NCBI GenBank assembly: GCA_023417475.1
Contig: JAEZFP010000014.1
Coordinates: 1 to 48,041 of the forward strand
Reading direction: 5' to 3'
DNA length: 48,041 nt
DNA from: Bacillota bacterium
Lineage (GTDB): Bacteria > Bacillota > UBA4882 > UBA8346
This document shows positions 15,589 through 23,686 of the stretch, piece by piece (positions within the stretch are counted from its first letter, which is position 1; each line of letters opens with the position of its first letter). The position numbers and the translations under genes are program-made. The notes below the pieces were generated by a model that did not search any database, was not told where the DNA came from, and saw only the letters and a program-made list of their open reading frames with translations.

Positions 15589-16803
15589 TTAATCATTGGT
15601 TGCCGCTTGCAACAGTGTAGCCGGTTGTCCCGGCTTATTCCAGCTGCGAACCTGAACCTTGATCAGCAGCGACAACAGAAAACTAATACTGCCAAAGATG
15701 ATAAAGATCCAGTTCAACCCGATCCAACTGCCGATCATTCCCGAGATGACCGGAGCGGCAAACATCCCGATGGTCCGGGAAGATTGTTGCATCCCATACG
15801 CTCTACCGCGAAAATCGCTATCGACCTTAGTGGCGATTAACGCCGCCGAAGACGGCGAGATGGCCGCGACAAAGGTTCCATAAGCAAAATAGGCGATGGC
15901 AAAAAGCCACAAATGAGTCACCAAACCCAACAGCACCGTAGTTATTCCCAAACCGGTCAACCCAATCAACATGGTCCGGGGATAGCTGATTTTCTCGCCA
16001 ATCCGCCCCCAGGTATACGCGGTCAAAAACAGCGCCAATCCCGGCAACGAATAGACGAACCCACTGAAAATTTTGTTGGCGTCGGGCGCGATTTTATGGA
16101 TATATAACGCCAACATCGGCAGAATTGCCGCCACCACCATTGCACTGCTGAATTCAGCGCTCATCACCGTGACCATCGCAGGGGTCTTGAAGGCCCGTTT
16201 GAAATCTTGCACAATTGAGGTTTTGGCGGTAACTTGCGGTTTTTCCCGTTCCTCAACAAACAGGACGACCAATAAAAATGCCACCCCTACCAGGGCTGAG
16301 GATAATAACATCGAACCGCGGTAACCGGCGATGGCGGCCAGCAACCCGCCCAACGCCGGCCCTAAAATAACCCCGGCGGATTGAGCGGTATACGCAATTG
16401 AAACGAACCGGCCCGATTCGGACTTCGGCGTATTGGTGGCGATTAAGGCGATCGAGCCGGGGATAAACCCGGTCAGTATGCCGTTCATGATCCGTAGCAC
16501 TAACAGTTGACTATAGTTTTGGCACAGACTCATCCCGAGATAGATCAGGCTAAGGCAGATTCCGGCCCGCAGTACCATCGGTTTGCGGCCGTATTTATCC
16601 GATAATTTGCCCCAGATCGGTCCCATGACCGCGGAGGCGATAAACTGCAAGGTAAAAAGCAACCCGGACCAGAAAGGCAAATTGGTGGTGATTCCCAAAT
16701 CTTTCAGAAAAAGCGGCAGAAACGGCACAATCTGTTCCCAACTGAAAGCGGCTAAAAAAATGGTAAACGATAGGATCAGGAGATTTCTACGGTAGTACGT
16801 CAT
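15589..16803 (-). CDS. MFS multidrug-type efflux transporter
   Basis: A 404-aa 12-helix major-facilitator protein of the DHA1 drug:proton antiporter group (TetA/MdtG-like). Signature A between helices 2 and 3 reads GPIWGKLSDKYGRKPMVLRAG. Helix 5 has an antiporter motif-C-like GVILGPALGGLLA, and the second half repeats the A-type motif more weakly (GRIGEKISYPRTMLIG). It probably exports a small hydrophobic compound using the proton gradient. The ATG is preceded by GAAGG five bases upstream. No regulator lies beside it; the substrate is unknown. Confidence 0.88.
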   Translation of the reverse strand: MTYYRRNLLILSFTIFLAAFSWEQIVPFLPLFLKDLGITTNLPFWSGLLFTLQFIASAVMGPIWGKLSDKYGRKPMVLRAGICLSLIYLGMSLCQNYSQLLVLRIMNGILTGFIPGSIALIATNTPKSESGRFVSIAYTAQSAGVILGPALGGLLAAIAGYRGSMLLSSALVGVAFLLVVLFVEEREKPQVTAKTSIVQDFKRAFKTPAMVTVMSAEFSSAMVVAAILPMLALYIHKIAPDANKIFSGFVYSLPGLALFLTAYTWGRIGEKISYPRTMLIGLTGLGITTVLLGLVTHLWLFAIAYFAYGTFVAAISPSSAALIATKVDSDFRGRAYGMQQSSRTIGMFAAPVISGMIGSWIGLNWIFIIFGSISFLLSLLIKVQVRSWNKPGQPATLLQAATND

Positions 16804-17013
16804 GTTGGCCTTCTTTTGTTTATATTTCGGCGTTAACGTTCATGGCGGTAAAAAAAGCGGTAATGTTAAGCGCAGATTAAGCTTGTATTGACTAATTCAC
16901 TTTCCCATCGCCATCCCCCTTTAGACAGCGGTTAACGAATATTGGATTTTTGGGGTTACAAAACGGTTAACTCGTAGTTGATCGTTAAAAAACAATCGGG
17001 ATACGCGCCACGC

Positions 17014-17038
17014 AAAAGCCGGCGCAGGTGCGCCGGCT
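17014..17038 (-). terminator. Terminator of the FlxA-like operon
   Basis: A perfect 9-bp GC-rich stem (AGCCGGCGC/GCGCCGGCT, loop of four) with TTTT on the minus strand (17014-17017), 21 bases after the FlxA-like stop. Confidence 0.88.
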
Positions 17039-17058
17039 GGGTTTAACATCTGATGAAA

Positions 17059-17412
17059 TTAAAATGATAGATCAATCGTTCCGTTACGATTGGCAACGGC
17101 TTGACTCGCTTGGGTTTGGCTTGTACTGCTATTTCCGGTTTGTTTTTGACTTTGGAGCTGTTGCTGTTGCAGTTGTTGGATTTGGCTTTCAACCGTTTGC
17201 AACTGCGTCTGGTATAATTGCAATTCCTGTTGCTTGGTTTCCGTATCGGTACTCTGATCCTGATTAAGCTGATTGATCTTCTCCTGAATGGTCTGTTTTT
17301 GTCGCTCTAAAGTTGCGATTTGACTTTGATAATCTTTCTCGGCACTACCGTTGCTTCCAACTGCGTATTGCTGATTAACGCCAGCACCCGAAATTGCTGA
17401 AACTGCCATCAT
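17059..17412 (-). CDS. FlxA-like coiled-coil protein (117 aa)
   Basis: A small, Gln-rich, cytoplasmic-looking protein. The N-terminus (MMAVSAISGAGVNQQYAVG) is followed by a long coiled coil (about 25-90) with KDYQSQIATLERQKQTIQEK and KQQELQLYQTQLQTVESQIQ, then a Ser/Thr/Gln tail ending in DLSF. This matches FlxA-like family proteins, one of which is a flagellar-sigma-controlled gene of unknown role in E. coli. The start is the ATG pair at 17412/17409 behind AAGGAAGG; the frame runs to 17463 without a site. The preceding gene ends 13 bases upstream, so they form a two-gene operon. Confidence 0.75.
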   Translation of the reverse strand: MMAVSAISGAGVNQQYAVGSNGSAEKDYQSQIATLERQKQTIQEKINQLNQDQSTDTETKQQELQLYQTQLQTVESQIQQLQQQQLQSQKQTGNSSTSQTQASQAVANRNGTIDLSF

Positions 17413-17425
17413 TGTCCTTCCTTCC

Positions 17426-17713
17426 TTAAAGGCCCTGAATGTTTGATTTGACAAACATGGCATTTAATTCGCTCTCCAGCGTACTGCTAGGCGCTTGCTG
17501 AAGCGCGCCGCCGTTGCTCGTGGTACTGCTTGCAGCCGCCGACTTGCAAACGCCACAACCAACGCAGGAATTATACCCTTTGGGACAGCTATTGCTCGAA
17601 CTGCCGCCAACGCTTGAGGTGTCGCCACCTCCGGTGGCTTGGGAACTGCCGGATTTCAGGCTTGAATTCGTATTAACGTTGGAAAAGAAGGAACTGACCG
17701 CTGAGATCGTCAT
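17426..17713 (-). CDS. Small Cys-cluster protein (95 aa), unknown
   Basis: An unrecognised 95-aa protein. A Ser/Gly/Thr-rich N-terminal half (MTISAVSSFFSNVNTNSS, TGGGDTSSVGGSSS) leads to a tight Cys cluster, CPKGYNSCVGCGVCKS (C43, C50, C53, C56; C-x6-C-x2-C-x2-C), which could bind zinc or an Fe-S centre or form disulfides. A short helix (STLESELNAMFVKSN) ends it. The N-terminus (AVSS, AISG) resembles that of the FlxA-like partner, as if both were recognised by the same machinery. The ribosome site GGGGTGAG precedes the ATG. No signal peptide is present. A sigma-D-like promoter lies 41-67 bases upstream. Confidence 0.65.
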   Translation of the reverse strand: MTISAVSSFFSNVNTNSSLKSGSSQATGGGDTSSVGGSSSNSCPKGYNSCVGCGVCKSAAASSTTSNGGALQQAPSSTLESELNAMFVKSNIQGL

Positions 17714-17753
17714 GACATGCTCACCCCTGATTTCAATTTGCTATGTTCAGTAT

Positions 17754-17780
17754 AAACCGGCAGTATTGGAGTGTTCTTTG
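17754..17780 (-). promoter_or_regulatory. Sigma-D (sigma-28)-like promoter
   Basis: On the minus strand: CAAA (17777-17780), 15 bp, GCCGGTTT (17754-17761), compared with the flagellar sigma consensus TAAA-N15-GCCGATAA. Spacing is exact and the GCCG core is intact. A TATACT hexamer (17749-17754) overlaps it but lacks a -35 box. The downstream FlxA-like gene fits motility-sigma control. Confidence 0.45.
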
Positions 17781-17823
17781 AAAAAGCAATTTTTCCGAAA
17801 CCGATGTAAAACAGCCTTAAACC

Positions 17824-19575
17824 CTATCGCCGTATACTATAAATATAATCGTCGTAGGTATCTTTCACCTTCCCGTCGGGATATTGGTAGTCGCCGTTGA
17901 TAAACCCGTTGCCGGCCAGATACGGGGGGACTTGGTCCGGTTTTCCCTGAATGGCCGCCTCCAAAGCCAATAAAGCCAGGGGTTCGACCATGTCAAACTG
18001 GGCATTAAGATAATTCCGTCCTTTGGTGAAATAACCGTGATGGTAATAGCTCCGCACGATATTGTTGCCGATCTTTCGGCCCAGATCGAGATATTCCCGG
18101 TTGCCGGTGGCCCGGTGGAGGTCGAGAACGGCAAAAAGCGCGTCGGCGTTGGAGGATTGGGTTGCCAGGTTGACCGCGACATTGCGCCCCGGCTCGGAAC
18201 CCAGTTCGCCGAGGTCGTTGCCTTTGGCGATACTGCGGGCGGTTTGCCACAACAACGGATCACGGGTATATAAAAAGCCCCGGGCATAGGAGAGCAGGTA
18301 TTTGCAGTTGGCGCGGTATCGTTTTAACTCAGTTCCGGCCGGACCATAATATCCATTTCGCTTAAAGACGTACCCGGTTAAATCCGTGCCGTCGGTGAAC
18401 AGCGGTTTGATCAGGTTTTGCTCCGGAAGATACGCGTAACGCGCGAAACTCAGCAACCCCCGCTGGGTCCATTCCAGGAGATCACCGGCGGCTTTGCCGT
18501 TTTCCGCCGCCAATTGCATCTGCATTAAGGCGTTTTCGCCATAGATCGCTCCGGCGGCGCCGGCGAACAGGATGTTTCCCTCCAGCGCCACTGGGCCAAA
18601 CTCCGGCCCAAATTGGCGTCTGGCCCGGTCGCCGCCTTTTTCGCCGGTGTCATTATCGTCGGTAAGTTCTTTTTCCTTCTTGCGCTGCGTGAACTGATAG
18701 GCCCCCAATCCGGTCTGGGGATGCCGGGCGGCAACATATTGATACGCCAGATGTTTGGACCAGCGTAACGCCCCTGCGTCGCCGGTTAAACGGTAAAGCG
18801 TTCCGGCGGCGTAAATCAGATCGTCGCCGGCATTGATAAATGAAAGCCCGGTCGATTCGCGCGACGGCGGCAAATTGACCAACGAGTGGGACCACACGTC
18901 GCCCAACGGCAAACCGTACTTGCCGTGCCGGCCGACATAGAGGTCGTTCCAGTCCAGGACGTGGGCGTTCCAAAACGCCTTAATATATTTGACGGTGGCC
19001 GCCGGATTGACTTCATACATCAAATCATAATACGGCAGGGCGTTTTTCAGTTCGTGAACCATGCCCTTGGCCGCCGGACCGCTGGTTTTTAAGGTTTTCA
19101 GGTCGATAAAACGATGGCCGCCCCATTGCAGCAAGCCGCCGGGATCGGCTAATTTGTCGAAATGATAACGGATGGCTGCTTTGGCGGCGTCTTTATATTT
19201 GACTTCTCCGGTCAAGTTGGTCAACGCCGTTAAGGTCCGAAACAGATTTTGCTGGCACGCCAAATCGGAGATGGTCACCCCTTTGTTGCCGGGCAAGATC
19301 CATTGGACATGGTCGCCCGTTTCCACATTGATGCCGTCGGCGAACAACGGGGTGGGATTGGGACGATACCGGTCGCGGCCATGTTCCAACACATGGTCGG
19401 CGAACTCTTTTACCACTGCCAGCCGTTGGCGGTCTTCTTGGAGCGTCGCTTCAGGGAGTTGTTGGGCAACGGACGGCGGCAAGGGCGGGTTTGGAGCCGC
19501 CAGGATCGGGCCGGCGCCGAGCAGGAAAAAAAGCGCAAACCGGATTGCGCCGGCGTAGGGAATCGCTTTACGCAT
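17824..19575 (-). CDS. Secreted alpha/alpha-barrel protein, pectate-lyase-2-like
   Basis: A 583-aa exported protein with a signal peptide (AIRFALFFLLGAGPILAA, cleavage near LAA-PN). The mature chain is helical and repetitive, as in (alpha/alpha) toroids, with conserved-looking blocks HGRDRYRPNPTPLFADGIN, ACQQNLFRTLTALTNLTGE, GLLQWGGHRFIDL, HELKNALPYYDLMYEVNPAA and GDDLIYAAGTLYRLTGD. The HGRDxY...PLFADG and LxWGGH pattern reminds me of polysaccharide lyase family 2 (exo-acting pectate lyases), but I cannot confirm catalytic residues. It starts 11 bases after the pta stop, using a GAGGTGATC ribosome site that overlaps that stop region. It would act outside the cytoplasm on uronate polymers. Confidence 0.6.
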   Translation of the reverse strand: MRKAIPYAGAIRFALFFLLGAGPILAAPNPPLPPSVAQQLPEATLQEDRQRLAVVKEFADHVLEHGRDRYRPNPTPLFADGINVETGDHVQWILPGNKGVTISDLACQQNLFRTLTALTNLTGEVKYKDAAKAAIRYHFDKLADPGGLLQWGGHRFIDLKTLKTSGPAAKGMVHELKNALPYYDLMYEVNPAATVKYIKAFWNAHVLDWNDLYVGRHGKYGLPLGDVWSHSLVNLPPSRESTGLSFINAGDDLIYAAGTLYRLTGDAGALRWSKHLAYQYVAARHPQTGLGAYQFTQRKKEKELTDDNDTGEKGGDRARRQFGPEFGPVALEGNILFAGAAGAIYGENALMQMQLAAENGKAAGDLLEWTQRGLLSFARYAYLPEQNLIKPLFTDGTDLTGYVFKRNGYYGPAGTELKRYRANCKYLLSYARGFLYTRDPLLWQTARSIAKGNDLGELGSEPGRNVAVNLATQSSNADALFAVLDLHRATGNREYLDLGRKIGNNIVRSYYHHGYFTKGRNYLNAQFDMVEPLALLALEAAIQGKPDQVPPYLAGNGFINGDYQYPDGKVKDTYDDYIYSIRR

Positions 19576-19586
19576 CTTTGATCACC

Positions 19587-20600
19587 TCATTCACCGGCGC
19601 TGGTTTCCGCGCCGGCCTGGACCGCCGTGATGGCGACCATATTGACGATATCGGCAACGCCGCAACCGCGCGACAGATCGTTAACCGGCTTAGCCAATCC
19701 TTGCAAGATGGGACCGATCGCCGTGGCATTGGCCAACCGTTCAACCAGCTTATAGCCGATGTTGCCCGACTGCAGATCGGGGAAGACCAACACATTGGCT
19801 TTGCCCGCCACCGGACTTCCCGGCGCTTTCAACTGACCGACCGCTTCAATCAACGCCGCATCCGCTTGAAATTCGCCGTCCAACGCCAGGTTGGGAGCGC
19901 CGGCACGGGCGAGCCGCACCGCGGCGCTGACCTTATCGACCAATTCGTGCTTGGCGCTGCCTTTGGTGGAGAACGACAGGAAACTCACCACCGGCGTAAA
20001 TCCGGCCAACTGTTGGGCGGTCTCGGCCGATTGCATGCCGATCTCGGCCAACGTCCGGGAGTCGGGGCTGACATTGACCGCGCAATCGGCAAAGACAAAC
20101 AGCCCGTTACTTCCCAAAACGCTATTGGGAACCGCGATCAAAAAAGCGCCGGAGACCGAATTATAGCCCGGTTTGGTTTTAAGGATCTGCAACGCCGGTC
20201 GGAGGACGTCCCCGGTGGCGCTGAGCGAACCGGCCACCATCCCGTCGGCGTCGCCGCAGTAGACCATCATTGTCCCGAAATACAATGGATTTTTAATAAG
20301 TTCCGCGGCTTGCTCCAGCGTCACCAATTTGTGTTTGCGCAAAGCGTACAAGGTCTCGCGGTAATATCCGGTTTTCGGAAAGGCGGTTGGGGAAATAAAA
20401 TGAAATTTGGTAACGTCAATGCCATGGGCTGCTGCTTTCTCCTGCACTTCTTGGGCCTCACCGATTAATGTAATTTGAGCAATTCCTTGCTTTATTACCT
20501 CATTGGCCGCCTGTAATACACGAACATCGTCACTTTCAGGCAATAGAATATGCCGCTGTGCCAACTTGGCTTTGGCTTTAATGGTATTTAGAAAATCCAT
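19587..20600 (-). CDS. pta: Phosphate acetyltransferase
   Basis: A 337-aa cytoplasmic enzyme interconverting acetyl-CoA plus phosphate with acetyl phosphate plus CoA, the first step of acetate/ATP fermentation with acetate kinase (not in the window). Typical Pta blocks are HILLPESDDVRVLQAA, YCGDADGMVAGSLSATGDVLR, FADCAVNVSPDSRTLAEIG, SFLSFSTKGSAKHELVDKV, LDGEFQADAALI, ANVLVFPDLQSGNIGYKLV and GPILQGLAKPVNDLSRGC. This is the short form without regulatory N-terminal domains. The start is ATG 20600, eight bases after GGGGGT; the frame reaches 20615 at a TTG. It is followed directly by the secreted lyase-like gene, an unusual partner. Confidence 0.95.
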   Translation of the reverse strand: MDFLNTIKAKAKLAQRHILLPESDDVRVLQAANEVIKQGIAQITLIGEAQEVQEKAAAHGIDVTKFHFISPTAFPKTGYYRETLYALRKHKLVTLEQAAELIKNPLYFGTMMVYCGDADGMVAGSLSATGDVLRPALQILKTKPGYNSVSGAFLIAVPNSVLGSNGLFVFADCAVNVSPDSRTLAEIGMQSAETAQQLAGFTPVVSFLSFSTKGSAKHELVDKVSAAVRLARAGAPNLALDGEFQADAALIEAVGQLKAPGSPVAGKANVLVFPDLQSGNIGYKLVERLANATAIGPILQGLAKPVNDLSRGCGVADIVNMVAITAVQAGAETSAGE

Positions 20601-20696
20601 GTTACTAACCCCCAATCATGATTACACTTTTAACCTTTTGACGCAGGAAAGATACGGATTGTTCGAGAAGTTCGTAATATGACCATTCTTTGAATT

Positions 20697-21023
20697 CTAA
20701 TGAGGTGCCAATCCCGTGTTAAAAGAGCATATTTTGCATGAAATAGCCCATTCCAACTTAGATTGCGCAATCATGATCAAAGACCTAAAAAACGGATCCG
20801 TAATATCAATCAACACCAACTGCTGATCGCTTTTTAAAATGTTTTGGAGATGAGGATCATTATGGATAAATCCGAAGCAACCACGCTGCATGTGATCCTG
20901 GTTGAAGGAGTAGACAATCCCGTCCGACCCCTCGCGGCCTCCGCCTAAAAATGACAATTTATCGTTCGGAATACCAAACGCTGCGGTTAGGGCTGATAGT
21001 ACCTGGTCAGGAACAGCAATCAT
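20697..21023 (-). pseudogene. Internally deleted aminoglycoside/choline-kinase-like phosphotransferase
   Basis: The frame begins with a proper start (ATG behind AAGGAG) and an N-lobe of an APH-family kinase (FLGGGREGSDGIVYSFNQD). It then jumps straight to the catalytic loop GFIHNDPHLQNIL and the metal-binding strand LVLIDI. Intact members place about 150 or more residues between these. The remaining 108 residues therefore lack most of the N-lobe, including the nucleotide Lys, and the C-terminal substrate helices. An in-frame deletion is the simplest reading. It could still be expressed, but activity is unlikely. Confidence 0.75.
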
Positions 21024-21185
21024 TAAGCTCTCCTTCTCTGGAATGATTCTGACAACATTTTACCACGAACATTCGTTCGGGACAACCGACTGTTGAAAAA
21101 ATGTTTTGTTAACAAAACTCGCGCCAGCTATACAACAAAAAATTCGGTGTTAAAATTCAACCAGGTTAACCCTGTCTTACTTCAG

Positions 21186-21749
21186 TTAATAATGCCCTAT
21201 AACAGGTTTATCTTTTGATCGGTGTTTCCGTTGCGGTTCATACTCCTGCCAATAGACCCTTTTCTCATCAAAGCGCGTCCTTGGTTCTTTTTCTTCCGCC
21301 GGATACCCAATATAGACGATACTGAGCGGAATAACATGTTCCGGTATATTAAACACCTCTTTGATGAATTTGACCCGATTTGACACGGGATAGATCCCAA
21401 TCCACACCGATCCTAATCCCAAACCGGTTGCGGCAATTAACATGTTTTCGATCGCTGCGCTGCAATCTTGGACCCACATTTCATGATCAGCGCCTTTTAA
21501 GGTCAATTTCATATTTCCGCAAACGACGATGGCAACCGGCGCATTATATCGCGCACTTTGACATTCTTCTTTAATCCGATTTAATTTGATGATGTCCGTA
21601 ACCACAATAAACTCCCATGGCTGACAATTCACCGCGGTTGGGGCGGCGGTCGCCGCTTTTAATAAAGTAATAATTGTATCGTCTTCAACCGGACGCTCCA
21701 AATATTTTCGGATGCTACGTCGTTGATAAATTGTATCAATTACTCCCAA
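21186..21749 (-). CDS. Nitroreductase-family flavoprotein
   Basis: A 187-aa FMN-dependent NAD(P)H oxidoreductase of the small nitroreductase class. Motifs are IYQRRSIRKYLERPVEDD (FMN phosphate and isoalloxazine contacts at the N-terminus), AATAAPTAVNCQPWEFIVVT, DCSAAIENMLIAATGLGLGS (dimer helix) and IVYIGYPAEEKEPR. The physiological substrate of such enzymes is usually unknown (nitro compounds, quinones, flavins). The start is TTG 21749 behind GAGGAG. It stands alone between a pseudogene and a small secreted protein. Confidence 0.92.
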   Translation of the reverse strand: MGVIDTIYQRRSIRKYLERPVEDDTIITLLKAATAAPTAVNCQPWEFIVVTDIIKLNRIKEECQSARYNAPVAIVVCGNMKLTLKGADHEMWVQDCSAAIENMLIAATGLGLGSVWIGIYPVSNRVKFIKEVFNIPEHVIPLSIVYIGYPAEEKEPRTRFDEKRVYWQEYEPQRKHRSKDKPVIGHY

Positions 21750-21860
21750 AATGACATCTCCTCGGCGCTCAAATTAGTAACAATCTAGATGGGATACTAC
21801 AAAATATTACCACAAATTCTTTAAAATCAAACCAACTCCTGCTTCGCTTTTATAACAGAA

Positions 21861-21889
21861 AGAAGTTTCTCAAATTTCAAGAAACTTCT
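21861..21889 (-). terminator. Hairpin after the small secreted protein gene
   Basis: AGAAGTTTCT and AGAAACTTCT form a perfect 10-bp stem around a 9-nt AT-rich loop, 22 bases after the stop codon. The minus-strand tail (TTCTGTTATA) is a poor U-run, so termination is only probable. Confidence 0.5.
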
Positions 21890-21910
21890 GTTCAGTTTAA
21901 TATACCATTT

Positions 21911-22300
21911 TTACGACCGGGGCGGTGGAGGCGGGTTATTACCGTCTTGCGGTTGCGGTGGTTTCGGCAGCACTGCCGCGACCGCTTTCGCTTGATCCGC
22001 TGTTATCACCCCATCTTTGACCAACTGACCTAAATAATCTTTTGGCGGTTGCGGGGGTTTATCAGTACTTTGGGGTGGTGCTCCGTTGGGCTTGTCTTTT
22101 TGGAAATATTGCAAAATCTTCGCCGCTTGTTGCTCGGTGATGACTTGCTCCGTCACCAGCTTGTCCAAGCCCTGTTTTAACTCCGCCTCCATCTTTTTGA
22201 GATCCGGTGGCCCGGGTTGACTTTGGGCTATACCGACGCCACCGATTGCCACGAGCATGATACAACTCAATAGATACATCCAAAGGTTCTTCATAATCAT
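21911..22300 (-). CDS. Small exported proline-rich protein (129 aa)
   Basis: An unrecognised protein with an N-terminal signal (MYLLSCIMLVAIGGVGIAQ, cleavage near AQS). The mature part contains two similar helical units, LDKLVTEQVITEQQAAKILQ and LGQLVKDGVITADQAKAVAA, separated and followed by Pro/Gln-rich linkers (GAPPQSTDKPPQPP; a tail of five prolines). The V-I-T-x-x-Q-A-x pattern recalls short SHOCT-like or inhibitor helices that bind partner proteins. The ribosome site AAAGGAG lies ten bases before the ATG. It is probably envelope-located and non-enzymatic. Confidence 0.7.
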   Translation of the reverse strand: MIMKNLWMYLLSCIMLVAIGGVGIAQSQPGPPDLKKMEAELKQGLDKLVTEQVITEQQAAKILQYFQKDKPNGAPPQSTDKPPQPPKDYLGQLVKDGVITADQAKAVAAVLPKPPQPQDGNNPPPPPRS

Positions 22301-22318
22301 CTTAGCTACTCTCCTTTT

Positions 22319-22471
22319 AGTCGTCCACGCTAGCTACCCGTCGGTGCTCGCGCCAGTGATTTAATAAAATAAGCTAGGTGAACGACCAGACTCAAAATTA
22401 TTTCCTAGGAAGTCGTCCACGCTAGCTACCGCTCGCGCAAGCGAATTAAGAAAATGAAGCTAGGTGACGAC
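22319..22471. repeat. Two copies of an imperfect palindromic repeat
   Basis: Copy 1 spans 22319-22386 and copy 2 22411-22471. Both start AGTCGTCCACGCTAGCTACC and end AAGCTAGGTG(A)ACGAC, so each folds on itself (GTCGTCCACGCTAGCT against the complement of AGCTAGGTGAACGAC). The centres differ. Paired, oppositely folding copies of this size are typical of REP-like elements. They occupy the upstream region of the small secreted protein. Confidence 0.75.
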
Positions 22472-22542
22472 AGAGGCCCAAAAGCTATTTTCTCAGCAGT
22501 TACCATGATTATAAACTTTGATTGTGTTCGAATGATGAAGAT

Positions 22543-23088
22543 TCAGTGTTGGTTTGGTGGAATATATTGAATCAGCCATCGGGCGGCGTCCCATAAATCC
22601 TCAGCCATATAGTCAATGGTAATACCGGCGAGCATCTGCTGCGTCCGTTCTTCCCGGCCATGACCCGTCTGGACCAATATTTTGATGCATCCGACCTTAT
22701 CGGCAGCCAACATGTCGAACCAACTGTCGCCAATCACTGCGCAACGGGTCAAATCCAAACCGAAGCATTGCGCCGCTTCCAACAACATGCCCGGCGCCGG
22801 TTTCCGGCAGCCGCATTGATCCGCGTCGGTGTGGGGACAGATCAAGGCTTGATCATAACCCCACGCCGCGAACTGTTGTTCCAGCTCCGCCGCTGTAAAT
22901 GCGCCGGATGCGATATCCGGTTGGTTGGTGAAAGCAAAAATCTTCAAACCGCGTGCTTTTAATTTGGCGATCGCCGGTTGAAAATACGGGTACGGTTGAA
23001 AATTACGGGGCTGAATGTCGACTCCCGTATGGCCGATCGTACCGTCGCGGTCGATAAAAACCGCCTGAAGCGGATGGATGGTAAACAT
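22543..23088 (-). CDS. HAD-IIIA phosphatase (GmhB/HisB-N-like)
   Basis: A 181-aa cytoplasmic phosphatase. HAD motif I is AVFIDRDGTIG (nucleophile D13, acid D15), motif II AFTNQPDIASG, motif III the Lys in GCRKPAPGML, and motif IV VIGDSWFDMLAADKVG. The zinc loop CPHTDADQCGC is the marker of the GmhB and histidinol-phosphatase subfamily. Substrates could be heptose bisphosphate, histidinol phosphate or another small sugar phosphate; no heptose or histidine genes are near. The start is the second ATG (23088), eight bases after AGGAG. It stands alone. Confidence 0.88.
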   Translation of the reverse strand: MFTIHPLQAVFIDRDGTIGHTGVDIQPRNFQPYPYFQPAIAKLKARGLKIFAFTNQPDIASGAFTAAELEQQFAAWGYDQALICPHTDADQCGCRKPAPGMLLEAAQCFGLDLTRCAVIGDSWFDMLAADKVGCIKILVQTGHGREERTQQMLAGITIDYMAEDLWDAARWLIQYIPPNQH

Positions 23089-23309
23089 GTTCAAAGCTCC
23101 TCTCGTAATCAGACCCTAAATCGCCAATGGCGCCAACTTGTTCCCGCCAAACCATCTTTCGCCGCCGTCGGAAGGATTCCTGCCCGATTTGCTCAACCTT
23201 CGGTCGCGTTATTCCAAAACTCCGACATAAATCGAAAAAATCTAGCGCTGTCAATAATTAATCATAATTTATTTAACGGCGGATTACGGATTTCATAATC
23301 TTGGAATAA

Positions 23310-23450
23310 ACTCCCCTTGTTACGCTACTGGATTACCTCTTCTCCGACGAGGTTCAGAAACTGGTCATCAAAGCTTATCTTTTACCGGGCCGCAAGGACA
23401 TCAGTTCGGTTTTGGGTATCGCTTGCGCCGCATCATCCTCCCGTTGTTGA
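23310..23450 (+). pseudogene. Fragment of an ABC solute-binding protein
   Basis: A 46-codon plus-strand stretch, bounded by stop codons at both ends, encodes LLDYLFSDEVQKLVIKAY followed by LLPGRKDISS. This is the typical C-terminal segment of family-1 extracellular sugar-binding proteins (helix, then a leucine/proline loop and RKD). There is no start, and the rest of such a protein is not found in any frame upstream. It lies opposite in strand to the intact sugar ABC operon next door. The match is from pattern memory, so confidence is moderate. Confidence 0.4.
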
Positions 23451-23686
23451 TTTCGGATTACGAGGCCGGCGGATCGGCTTTACGGTCCTCACGACCGAAA
23501 TTCACCGTTATACTTCCTTGTGGCCGATCAATTATTGGAAAAGCAGCGATTCTCACCTCCACGCTGCTCGGAGTTTGCCTGATGCTTTGGTATCTCCATC
23601 AATGTTTGGATCAAAGGTTGGCAAAACCTGTATTCGTTATCGTACAACGATCGTCTCACTTTTAGCAATCGACTATGGTAACAATT

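Noticed and set aside
19592..19616. GC-rich hairpin CCGGCGC/GCGCCGG at the pta end as a terminator
   Set aside because: Lies within coding sequence, has no T-run and the next gene starts 11 bases after pta, so read-through is expected.
19491..20468. 325-aa plus-strand frame opposite pta
   Set aside because: Antisense shadow of pta and the lyase-like gene; no start signals and atypical composition.
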